Positions 23,246-36,000 of a stretch of 64,000 nt of DNA are shown here, piece after piece. The stretch's first letter is position 1. Each line of letters begins with the position of its first letter. The notes under the pieces are model-generated. The model had not been told where the DNA came from. It saw nothing but the letters and a program-made list of their open reading frames with translations, and did no database searches. The stretch covers positions 62,001-126,000 of the forward strand of contig CAJHZI010000232.1 of assembly GCA_905160935.1 (NCBI GenBank), written 5' to 3'. Position numbers and translations under genes: made by a program. This stretch comes from Enchytraeus crypticus. Lineage: Eukaryota > Annelida > Clitellata > Enchytraeida > Enchytraeidae.

Positions 23246-23928
23246 GTATAAAGTTTCATATTTAAACTGACTCATTAAAAAGGCTTAACGGGTTATTAAT
23301 TAAACTGCATAAACACGTACAAATTTTTAGTTAATAGAAAAAATTAATTTTCAAAGGCCATTTCAAACAATTATAACAGATGCATTGCATAGTAACTACT
23401 GAATATGCCCAATTATATACGGTGCACTTATATTTTAACTATAGTGTTGCCTTCTCTCGCCGGACCATTGCCATAGGTCTTCTTCGTGGTGATGTCGTAC
23501 TTGTTCAACCATCAGCTTAAACATCACTTGACTGTGTTACATGTTGCTGTTGAAATGAGTATGATCGAGCATCTTTAAATTGGCTGTGAAATTTGGTCAA
23601 CTGGTAAGTTCTATTCTGCCAAGAATTTTCATGTTTGTGAAGTGAAATATCTTGGCTGAACACTTCCTGAATTATGTACGTTGAACCTAATATGCTTATG
23701 TGGATTTGGTTGCGCATTGATCGACCTGTTCTTGAAGCCAGGCCAATTACACTTGAGGCTAACACTGCTACTATTACGCCATATCCCTTCGATTTGGCAT
23801 GATTTTTGGACTATGATTGTGAATCACTTGGTGCACAGTCGGCCTGGTAATATATGTATGTGAAAATTAATCAATTATACAGTATATACAATTATCCATG
23901 CATAAATATATTGCTTATTTTGATTGCA
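23246..23928. other. unassigned DNA upstream of receptor exon 1
   Basis: A minus-strand frame at 23765-23517 (82 codons) has no recognised motif. TTTTGATTGCAG ending at 23928 could be an acceptor for the exon carrying the receptor start codon. No promoter element could be assigned. Confidence 0.3.
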
Positions 23929-24012
23929 GTTGTGTAAATAAGATGTGATAAAGGAGGATCGAAAATTGAGTCTGTTACAGTTTCATTTTGAGCTGAAAGT
24001 GTCTATGAGAAG

Positions 24013-24094
24013 ATGAAAATATTAGCAAGGTGGACTTGTATGCTGCAGCTATTGTGTTATATTGTGGGTCTATCTATCTGCAGTTCATTTCCAG
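24013..24094 (+). CDS. receptor exon 1: start codon and signal peptide
   Basis: ATG at 24013 opens 27 codons plus one base. After a Lys/Arg-containing start (MKILARW) comes a hydrophobic core (LQLLCYIVGLSI) and a CSSFP cleavage-like region. Donor CCAG/GTATTC at 24095 leaves phase 1, matching the phase 1 start of the EGF exon, and the joined codon is Val. The next in-frame ATG would lie inside the hydrophobic core, so this start is preferred. Confidence 0.55.
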
Positions 24095-27000
24095 GTATTC
24101 AATGTATATTTTTTAATAAAATTTATTCTCTCTCTCTTAGTGCACTGGCTACTGGCATGTCCATGGTATATAACGCCTCCATTCTTCTTGGTCTTTCGCT
24201 TTCCTCTTCATGTCCATGTATTTCTAAACTACTTGAAAAAGTAATTTATACTCATTTATGCAAGCATCTTGATTCTTTTCTCAATCTCTCTCGTTATCAA
24301 TCTGCTGATAGAAAACTCCAATCTACTGAAACTGCTCTTCTTCGTATCCATAATCCATAACGATCTTAGCTAGGCTATGAGTAATAAACAGATTTCTGCC
24401 TTGTTCTCCTATAGATCTCTCTGCTGCCTTTGACACAATAGACCACGACATTGTATGATTTTAATAAACAGTCTAAAATCCTGCTTGGCATTTCTGACTG
24501 CTTTTTCTCTTCTCGCATCATATCCCTTATGTTGTACTCAATCTGTCGTTATTGGTCATGATATCTCGTTTGAATTATCGCTCTTAAGCGATGTTTCACA
24601 AGCTTCTGTATTAGGTCCATTGCTTCTTTGTTTATACATAATCACTCCACTTAGCTATCTGCTTGACGCTGCCTCCATAAATTTTCACTTCTATGCAGAC
24701 GACACACAACTAGATATATTTCCTTTTCCAATCATTATTCCGATTAGAAACTAACTCATCTTTCATCCATTCTAGACCAGGTTTACTTCTGGTTTTGTGC
24801 TAATCATCTAGCTGTTAATCCCTCCAAACCTGAATACCTTTTAACTGTGGCGGATCAAGGGGGCCCGGGTCCACCCCTTAGGCCCACCAATAAGAAATTG
24901 TAAGCTATATTTTTATTGTTTCTATGTCAGTTTCTATGTGTAAATGTTTGTAAGGACAGTGGTTGGGGGGGGGGGGGATACGAGAGGGAACTCAGTTCCA
25001 CTGTAGTTCGAAAATGAGCCTCAAAAATGAGCCCCACTAGGGGCCCATGTTTGAATTAGGTCGCTTTTTTAGACCTAATTCAATATTTGAATTAACATAA
25101 CATAACATATCGGCACACTGGGTCAGGAAGCACAGATGTTTGTTTAAGACCCATTTCCTTCCTCTCCATGGTTATTAGTAATCGTTTATGTCGCTTTTTG
25201 TATTAGGTCGCTTCCTTAAGGTCCAAATAGTAATTTAGCATGGTCCATACCAAGTTTTCACTATCTTTATCTTAGTATCTTCTTTAGACTTTTTAAACAG
25301 TCCTTTCCTATTACCAAAACCCTCTTTCACTTGTGCAATCCTACTGCCTATTTCTGTCTTACATTTCCCATCATCTGTTATAGTGTGCCTTATATATTTG
25401 AAGCTCATACCTGTTTCAATTTCATGCCATTTATTATAATATTGACTTCACCCCTATTCTGGGATACTCTCATAATTTCTATCATTTTGATGTTAATCTT
25501 CATTCCATATTTATACATACAATTCCATATTTATATATATACAAAGTTCAAAAACAGAATGCTATCTAAGTGGTTTAATGCAGAAGCTCGAAAATGGCAA
25601 AGAAAGAAGTATGCCATGTGAGTGAAATTTAAATGTCGTAAGGACCATGAGAGTTGGCAAGAATAAAAGTTTGCAAGGAATAAGTGCAATACAGCATATA
25701 AGGAAGCGAAGAAAAGTTTTGAGGAGAAATTATCTAAAAATGTTAAAATTGATGCAAAATCGTTCTACTCATATGTTAGAAGCAAGTCCAAAGTCAGGGA
25801 TGTATTGGGCCCACTAATCAATTCAGATGGTAAAGTTGTAACAAGCAAGAATGAAATGTGTAATATTCTCAATATAACTATTTTGGTTCAGTGTTTATAA
25901 AAGAATCCAACATTGGAATGTTGCCGCATATAGAACTTTTATTGGAAGAGGGACATGGGATGGAAAGTATTTTAGTTGATGCAGAAATTTTAGCAGTCAA
26001 GTTAAAGAGCTCAAAAACCGGAGAAAGCCCCGGGGGTTGATGTTTTCCCCATGAGGTTACTAATTGAAATGGCAGATTATATTTCTAGGCCAGTTTCTAT
26101 AATTTTTAATAACACATTGAACACAGGATGCAAACCAACTCAATGGAAGATGTCCAATGTAATATCTGTATACTAGGGGGGAAAGAGGGTTGAACCAGGG
26201 AACTATAGACCTGTGAGCCTTACTCCACATTTATGCAAGGTGCTTGAGAATATAATAAAGGATGAGCTAATAAATCATTTAGAGAAGCACAACATCTTAA
26301 GAAAATCTCAGCATGGATTCATGAATAAAAGATCATGCTTTACTAACTTAATTAGCTTTTTAGAGAAATTGAATCAGTGGATAGAGGAGGGAGAGACTGT
26401 TGACACAGTGTACTTGGATTTCAGAAAGGCTTTTGATACTGTCCCTCACAAGAGACTTCTACTTAAGATTAAGTCTTGCGGAATAGATGGGAAGTTATAC
26501 AAATGGATTGGTTAAGGGGGAGGAAGCAGAGGGTTACGCTGGGTGAGGCTAAATCAGGTTGGGTGGAGGTAACTTTGGGGGTGCCACATGGTTCAGTGCT
26601 GGGGCCATTATTCTTTCTGATCTTCATAAATGATAAAGATACAAGAATATTTAATACGATCTTAAAGTTTGCTGATGATACTAAACTATTTGGAAAAGTT
26701 GGTATGAAAGAACAAAGTGACAGTATGGTTCGGGACTTACACGTGCTAAGTAAGTGGTCCAAAAAATGGGGCTTAGCATTCAATTTGGACAAGTGTAAGG
26801 TAATTCACTTTGGTAAAAATAGCCCTAATAAAGAATATGTTGTAAATGATAAGGTACTGCATGTAGTGAGTGAGGAGAAGGAGTTAGGGGTAATATTTAG
26901 CCAGGACTTCAAAGTAATGCAACAATGTACTGTGGCTGTTAATGCAGCCAGTAGGACTTTAGGATTAATAAAGAGAACAAAAGAAAAAAAAAGAAAAAAA

Positions 27001-30000
27001 TAAAAAAAATAAAATAAAAAATAAATAAAAAGATTCAAAAGTAGAGATACAGGCATTGTTTTTAAGATTGTACAAATCTTTGATTCGATCTCATCTGGAG
27101 TACTGTATTTCATTGTGGAGACCACACTACAGGAAGGATATTGAGTTTATTGAAGCAGTGCAAAGAAGAGCATTAAGAACCATTAAGGGATTCAAAGCAT
27201 GGTATGTGGAGAGGCTAAGGGCAGTTCAACTGACAACCATAGAAACCAGGAGAATTAGAGGTGATCTTATAGAGGTTATAAAATAATGCATGGGCTTACC
27301 GAATTAAGAGTAACAGATTCTTTCAAATTCTCCAATAATGCTTTAAGAGGTCATAGCTATTAGTTGTTTAAGCCTAGTGTAAGGACAGACTTGGGAAAGT
27401 TTCCTTTTTCTCAGAGGGTGATTGATAGGTGGAACTCGCTGAGTGAAGGGATTGTGAATGCGGTGTCAGTGAATAAGTTTTAGAAATTAGCTGGATGTTG
27501 TAATCATGTATGATTGGGGATTAAAATAAGCCCTTGGCTCTCTTCCTTGTTCCTGCTACCTAATTTTGACTAATGATTGAATAACGAAAGATGGTAGCAG
27601 TTCTGGTAAATTCTGGTAAATATTTCATTAGATGCTAATTGCATGTTCAGTGTTATACATAGATGATGTATAAATTTGACATGTTGACATGAAATCTGTA
27701 TGATTTGATTAATATTAATTGGTTTTAGTTAAGAGCCTGATGAGTCTTAAACAAGCATATAATTGCTTCCTGACTCTGTAATGTTATGTTATGTTAAATC
27801 TTACATCTTGTAAAATTTACCTACTACTTTTATTCCTTTTTCCATGTCTTCCATGGCTTCCTCCATCATTGCCTCAGCATATAAACTTTAGCGATGAAAT
27901 GCTACAGCCTTGTCTTAATCCACATCCTATTCCTCCTTCTTCGGAGTATTCTTGTTGGTTTTTTATTTCTTCTCTTTGATTCATGTACAAGTTTAAAATT
28001 AGTATTCTATCTCTTCAATCAATTCCTATTCTTTTCAAGATATTCAACATCATTATCCTATCAATCCTGTCAAAGGCCTTGTCAAAGTTCACAAAACATA
28101 CACTAACGTCATTTCCATATTCTTAGCTTCTTTCACAAACGTCCCGCATTACCCCTATTGCTTTTATTGTGCCGCATCCTTTCCTAAAACCAAATTGTGC
28201 CTTGCTTAGTATCATATCTGCTTTAGATTGAATGCGATTATTTAATATATTTAATAAGATCATCGATGCATGATGTATTAAACTGATTATTCTGTAATCC
28301 AAACACTCCACAGAATTGGCTTTTTGTGCAATTGTGATCATACTTACTTCCTTGCAACATTTTCAAGAATTTTGCTGCGATTGCTTATTCCGGCTGTTTT
28401 CCCCTTCTTCTTGCTGTTAATTGCAGAATAAACTTCCTCCTTCATTAAATTGAGGCTCCTTTTATCGTTTTCTATTATATCTCTTCCTTGATATTAAAAT
28501 CATCTTGAACTGGCTTCCCAGCCTTATCATACAATTCCTCTACATATTCTCTCCATCTTTCATTTACACTTTCTGGTTCCATTTTCAATTACCAAATCTT
28601 TACCCATTATACTAATGTTCTTTGCATCTCCTTTCTTTTTCTTATCGGTTCTTGTCAATACCCTGACTTCCTGCCATAATAGATCTCACATCCCTGTTCT
28701 AGCATATTCTGCTAAATCCTCACACTTCTTATTCCATCTTTTGCTTTGTCTGTAATTCTTCTAAGCTCGTTGTTTAACTTTCTAAATTCCTTTCGAGCAT
28801 GACTCTTGTCAATCCTTTTCTAGTCCCTTCTTTCATCCATTTTGTCTAGCATCTCACTTGTGAACCAAGGTTTTTTAGAAGTTTTTGCTTCAAGAAAACT
28901 ATGTAGTTCTTATAGTTCACTTGTGAACCAAAGTTTTTTAGAAGTTCTTGCTTCAAGAAAACGATAGTTCTTTTGGACCTATTTAAATAGCCTCCTTTAG
29001 CTAACACCGTCTTTCTCTATATCGGTTTAGTGATTTCACTATGTTTTGTCATACAGCTTCCTGTATCACATTTACTTACTGTATAATGATGGGAAAGAAG
29101 TGATAATTCCTTCTTAAAGATGAAACTGTGTCAAAGTGATCAGGTTTTTACATTTAAGGTTTTTAACATTTAGGCAATTGTTAAAAGTATAAATTGTATC
29201 TATAGATTCATGTTAATCAATTATATTGCTTCTTAAAATTTTCCCATTTCTTGGTCTATTCATATCCCAACCTTAGTTAAACTAGGATTAAAGGGAGGAT
29301 GATGCTGATGCAGAATAAAATTCCTCCTTCACTATATCTGGGCCCCTTATATCGTTTTTTACTTTATATTTTTTCTATTTTAAAATCCTCTTGAACTGGT
29401 TTCCCAGCCTTATCATACAATTCGTCTACATATTCTCTCCATCTTACTTTTACTTCTTCCAGCTCTGTCTTCAATTCCCCATCTCTACCCACTTTATGTT
29501 TTGCAAGAAAAACAGTTAAACTAATGTTCTTAACAGCATGAAGAAGGGGAAAGCAGCCAGAATAGATGATATCCCAACAGAATTCTTGAAAATGTTGGAA
29601 GGAGAAATACTCCATAAGTTAATGGAGGTATATATGGAAGTGTACAATACAGGTATTTGGCCAGACGATGTTATCAAATAGGTGATGATCCCAATTCTCA
29701 AAAAAGCTGTGGAGTGTTTGGATTACAGAACAATCAGTTTAATACCTCATGTATCGAAGATCTTATTAAAGATAACAAATAATCGTATTCAATCTAAAGC
29801 AGATATGATACTGAGCAAGACACAATTTGGTTTTTGGAAAGGATGCTGAACAAGAGAAGCTATAAGGGTAATGTGGGTTCTTTGCAAAAGAAGCTTACGA
29901 TATGGAAATGACGTTTTTGTATGCTTTGTGAACTTTGAGAAGGCCTTGGACAAGATTAATTGAGTAATGATGATGAATATCTTGAAAAGAATAGGAATTA

Positions 30001-33000
30001 ACTGGAGAGATAGAAGACTAATTTTAAACTTGTACATGAATTCTGGAGCACTAGAGCAGTATTCAAAATCCAACAAGAATACTCAGAAGAAGGTGAAATA
30101 GGACGTGGAGTAAGTCTAGGTTGTAGCATTTTGCCGCTGGTGTTCAACATTTATGCTGAGGCTGTGATGAAGGAAGCTATTGAAGACATGGTATGAGGAA
30201 TAAAGTAGGAGGAAAATTGTTACAAGATGATCGATTTGCAGATGACCAAAGAATGGTTGTGGGCAGTGAGACTGAACTGCTGAAGATAATGGATAGGCTG
30301 AATGCTACGGCATTGAGATATGGCATGAAGATTAGTATCAAAAAGACCGAAGTGATGAGAGTATCCCATAATAAAGGTGAAGTTAATATCACTATAAATG
30401 GTATGAAATTGAAACAGATAAGGAGTTTCAAATATTTGATGACGGGAATGTGATACTGAATATGCAGTAGGATTGCACAAGCAAAAGTGGCCTTCGGTAA
30501 TAGGAAAGAACTTTTATCAAAAGGTCTAAAGGAAGACACAAAGATAAAGATAGTGAAAACTTTTGTTTGGACCACGCTATTGTATGGATGTGAAACATGG
30601 ACCTTAAGGAAGGAAGATATTAGGAAACTAGAGGCATTAGAAATGTGGATTTGGAGAAGACTGGAGAGGGTTAGCTAAAAGGTTACAAAAAAGGAAGTTC
30701 TGGCGAGAGTTGGTACAGATAGACAGTAGATAAATGTATTAAGAAATAGGAAGAAGAGTTGGATATGACACATTTTAGCAGGGAAAGTCTTTTAACAGAG
30801 GTCTTAGAAAGTAAAATGGAAGGAAAAAGGAGCAGAGGTAGGCCAAGATTAGGTATTTTCGATAATTTAAAGACCCTCTGTTATATGGATATGAAGAGGA
30901 AAGCGGAAGGCAGAGAAGAGTGGAAGCGTTATACATCATGAACCTGCCAGTAGGCGGTGCACTTAGTGAGAGAGAGCGAGTTGATGATGATGATGATGAA
31001 TTTTATTGCTTTTGACGCAGTTCCGTGTCCTAAAGGCACATTTGGTGCAGACTGTCAGGGTGTATGCAGGTGTCTGAATGGTGCAGATATATGCAGGTCT
31101 GAGGACGGGCGATGCACGGATAGGTTGTGTAGCCCTGGCTGGACCAATCCTCCGCTCTGTCAGTCGGGTTTGTATTCAAGTGAATTACTTTTATTTAACA
31201 TTTTGTGGCGACAAGAGACTTCAAGTGGCGACTCAGTAAGAATTAAGGAAGGCAACCCGATACCACTTCAGAAGCCTTATTATTACCAAACTTTACATTA
31301 AGTTGTAGACAAGGCATAGCCTTTTGTGAAGGAATTACTTGTTAGTCGACGGAGTGCTCTTTGTGAAACCTAAAGACAGCATCTATGCACATACCTTGAA
31401 TCTGTCTCTTAACAAAACACTAAAGAGAGTGATAACTTTTTATAGTATTTCTTAATTTTTACGATCAGGAATTGTTGAAATTGCCAACCTATGATTTAAG
31501 TTTGCAATTTTGAAAGTGTTTAAATTGCCATGCATGATTACTTCTCTATTCTTGTTAAAGTTACAAAGGTACTCGATTTTAAGTGACATAAACTACTTAT
31601 AGCAATATTTATGTAATTACTAAGGCTGGCAGTGATACAAAATTTCAAATCCAATATCAATATTAATAGTTGATATCGTTTTCGGAAACTTGCGAGACCG
31701 GTACCAGCGTCAAGAATTATGTGTATAGACCTTTTGTAATATGTAGTGGTAATTCTGTTCACATAATAAACAAAGCCTAGTGGGGGAGAGTGGGGGAGGG
31801 GTGTGTGCTTATATTGACGGCTGGCAATTTTCAGTATATTCACATATATGTTTTATGTATTTCTTCTTTTATTAATAGAATGGTGTTTTAATTTCTTATA
31901 TTCAAAATTTATCTTTCAATTACTTACCAAATGATGATAAACATATATCTTAATTTACATTTAAGACATATCTAGATAGAATATCTAGAGGGGATATATA
32001 TTATATTTTTAGGACATATTACATTTATAGGACATATTATATTGCAGTTGCCTTCCGCTAAGCAATAAAGTTTATCATTGCATGGTGGCATCCTCCAATG
32101 AATGAAGAAATATATATTTTTTGATTTTTCTAAATAAACACCATTGTAAAAGGTGTACCCCTAATCTATATTGAAATTTCATGTATGGTCTAGATTTATA
32201 ATGCTTCATTAAATTAAATTTTTATTAATTGCCTCAATTGAAGAAAAATTGCAATGTTTAATATTTCATTATTTTAATATTTCCATTTATTGTTCTATTC
32301 GGCTAGAAGTACTTGTATAAACATTTGTTTTAGTTGAAAAATATAATTTCAGGCCTTGGTCTCGACCGAGACTTGATCCAACTCCTGCATTTCCTCTTGA
32401 GACATGATGGACAAAGTTTTAGTCTGGAGTCCATTTAAAAGATCTTGTTAACATCACTGCTATAAACTGTAAAATGACCCTTGGCTGTTTCAGGAAGCTT
32501 TAATAACGCAAGATTTATTTAACTTAACATTTAGAGTACAGGACAGTTATGGTAAACAGGATAGTTTTCTCAGGGAATGATGCCCCTGCCCAGTAAAGGT
32601 TAGTCGAAGCTGAGGAAGGCATAGGGGGCCCACCTCGTCATAAACAGTGTCCCCAAGAGTAATGGTATATCAAAAGGAATGTTATAGTTGATTTTAAGAT
32701 CCACTCATATGTGGACATGAAGAGGAAACTGTAAGACAAAGATGATTGGCGTTGTATGCCATGGACTTGGCAGTAGGCAATGCACTAAAAGAGAATTAGA
32801 GTACAAAGAAAACCACTGAGATATAGATAGTGAAAACTTTGGTTTGGCTCATGGCAAAGTTTTATGAAAGTTTTATGAAGTTGATATGAAACATAGACAT
32901 TAAGGAAGGAAAGTGCCAGAAGACTAGAAACATTGGAAATGTGGTTATGGAGAAGAATTGAAACGATTAGCCAGACCCAAAAAGCTATTAATGAAGTTCT

Positions 33001-36000
33001 GGAGAACGTTGGTATAGATAGACAGTTGATTAATGCTATAAGAAATAGGAAGAAGGATCAGATGGAGCACATTCAGAGCATAGATAGCTTATTAAAGGAG
33101 GTCGTAGAAGGTAGAATGGAAGGAAAAGGAACCTGAGGCAGACTGAGATTATTTATGTTACATGATTTAAAGATCTCATCATATGCAGACATGAGGAACT
33201 CGGAAGCCAGAGAAGAGTTGAGGCGTTGAAATGCTGATATGATGTTACAAGACAAGGTTCTAAAGGTGGTAATTTATAATGAAAGGTTAATGCTGGTGAG
33301 AGTGAAGGCTGAACCAGTAGATTTGGTGGTAGTGCAAGTATATAGACATCCGACTCAAAGGATGAAGATATTGAGATAATGTATGAGCATATTGAAAAGC
33401 TATTAAAAAACTTCTTGTTCTTAAACAAGTATATAATTGCTTCCTGACTGTAATGTTATGTTAAAGAGAAGACCACGGATAAAGTAGTAATTATGGGAAA
33501 CTGGAATGCAGTGGCAGGAGGAGGGAAAGATGCAGTGGAAGTTGGTAGGTTTGGTGTTGGAGTGAGAAATGAGAGTGGTCGAGAACTGGTTGAATTCTGT
33601 AAGAGAATGAATTTAGTGATAACAAATGCATGGTATGGCACGAAGAAAATATAAAGGGAGAAAGCCAGGAGACATAACATAATGGAACACTGGGTCCGAA
33701 AGCACTGATGCTTGTTTAATGCCCATTTCCTCCTTCACCATGGTTAATAGTAATCGTTGCCATTTGATGGCACATCAATTGCAGCTGGCGCATCAATTGC
33801 AGCTAGCGTGGATTTAAGAATAACCTTCCATCATCTTGAGATTTTTCCTTCAAAGCAGTCAACACTCAAGTCTTCCAAGGTGGTTACCTACAAAGTGCTA
33901 ACCGAGGCCGATGTGGCTTAACTTAAATTATTTATGCACATCTAAACCAAGTGCTCTATATCCCGCTGACATTGGATTCAAGAGGGTATCAATTAGATTA
34001 TATTTTAGTTAAACCAAGATACAGGAATAGCATTAAAAACTCAAGAGCTTATTCTGGTCAAGATTCTGACTCAGATCATAACTTAGTCATGGCGAAAGTT
34101 GAATTAAGAGTTATCAAAAAAAAGGAAAGTATTGATAAAAGTCAAAACAGTAAGTGGAATATGCTGTAGTTGGAAGAAAAGAAATTTCCTTTTCAGCAGC
34201 CAGTAGAGAGGGAAATCAAAAAAAGCCAGGCTCAAGAAATAAAGGGAACAAATGAAAAATGGAATCTTTTGAAGGAGGTGATGAGAGAAAGTACCAAAGA
34301 AATTTAGGTTTTTCAAAAAAAAGTTACTCAGAACCTTGGATCACAGCTGAAATGTTACATTTGCATGAATTTGGATAAAATGGATGAAAGTAGGAAATGA
34401 AAAAATAATAACAAGAACAGTGGATGGAAGGAATATGCAAAATTAAATAACGAGCTTAGAAGAACAACTGACAAAGCAAGAGAACAATGGTGGAATGAGA
34501 AGTGCGACAAGCTAACAGATACGATAAAAGAACACATTCTGATATGCTGTACCTGGAAGTTCGAAAATTATCAAAAACCTAAAAGGGAGGAGGAACAAAG
34601 AACTTCTGTATAAACAGCAAGGATGGTGAGCGGAAGACAAAGACGAGTGTTATAAAAGAAAGGTGGAAAGATGTTGAGGATTTGTATGATAATGATAGAA
34701 AACCAAAACTAACTGATTTTGAACTAGATGAAGAAACCATAAAAAACCTAATGTTGTTGAATGTTCAGACTACAGAACAATCAGCTTATTAGCACATGCA
34801 TCTAAAATCTTATTTAAAATATTAAATGATCGTATGCATTAATAATCAGATGCAATGCTGAGTAACTCACAGTTTGGCTTTCGAAAAGGATGTGGTACTA
34901 AATAAGCAATAGGAGTTTGCAGAAGAATTTGCTTGTTCATGTCAGGAGAATTAAAAGAATTGCGTGGTAGCTAGCGAAGCAACAGTAGCTATGATTAAAA
35001 GTGCAGCAGAACTTGATAAAGACTATCAGTTATTACGTAGGCAGGTAATTAGTGGACAGCCTAGGTCAATTAAGGACGTAGCAGTTGATCTAAGAGACTA
35101 TAATACTTACGCTGATGAGTTGGTAGTATATGGCAATTACGTTTACAAAGGCTCGTGTATGACAGTGCCAGTTATTGCTAGAAAAGATATGCGTGATAGC
35201 AGACGCATTGAAATAAATGGATGCATCAGGCTTTTCACGTGAAATTCTATTCTGGCCAGGCATGTTGAAATATAAATGTGAAACAGTAAGCAGGTGGTAA
35301 GCAGGTGCAGTGTTTGTTTAGAACAGGAGATAAATCAAGGAAAGGAGACACTAATTTCACATGAAGTCCCACATAGACCTTGGGAGAAAGTAGGAATTGA
35401 CATATTTACCTTCAAAGAGCAAGATTACTTAATTGCTGTAGATTACCTGAGTGGATATTTGAAGTTCATCATTTACCCAGTAAGAGAATTAGATATATTA
35501 CATATTGCTTAAAGCAGCAATTTTCCAGGCATGGCATCCCAGATATTGTGTTTTCAGATTATTCACCCTTCTGATCTAGAGAGTTCAAAGTTTTTGCAGC
35601 TAACTATGAATTTAGATACGAAACATCTAGTCCCAATACCCACAGTCTAACTGCCACTTTGAAAATGCTGTCAGTCGTATGACTAAGGCAATAGAATCTG
35701 GATCAGATACATTCTTATCACTTTGAGATTGGCTAAATACACCATCTGAGCAGCTAGGTGAATCTCCTGTGCAAATTCTCTGTGAGCACCATACGCATGT
35801 ACGATTACCAACAGCACACATGCTTCTCTGTACAGGTGATTAGACCATGCGTGAAAAGGCCTTAACAGAGAAACAGAAGCAAGCCCTGTACTACGATCTA
35901 CAAGACAGAGACAAGCCTTCACTGGAGGTCAGACAAACCGTGAGATTCATAGAACTTGATGACTCAGAATGGCGCAAAGGAGAAATTCAACGAGTATTCC

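Larger units (their letters stand above)
33236..34935 (+). mobile_element. family A LINE endonuclease and RT start, carrying two insertions
   Basis: 33290-33400 encodes endonuclease sequence MLVRVKAEPVDLVVVQVY, continuing after a 50-base CR1 tail with KVVIMGNWNAVAGGG (33480). It breaks at SINE1 (33672-33960) and resumes GYQLDYILVKPRYRNSIKN and SDHNLVMAKVEL (33985-34110). SDHN is the terminal His-bearing motif of APE-type endonucleases. A linker with LEEKKFPFQQPVEREIKK and REQWWNEK follows, then QFGFRKGCGTK at about 34870. Internal parts of RT are deleted around 34750. Stops are common and it is inactive. Confidence 0.75.

Noticed and set aside
23447..23870. A plus-strand frame that looked like a pseudogene with few stops
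   Set aside because: Seven stops in about 140 codons is what random sequence gives; no conserved motif.
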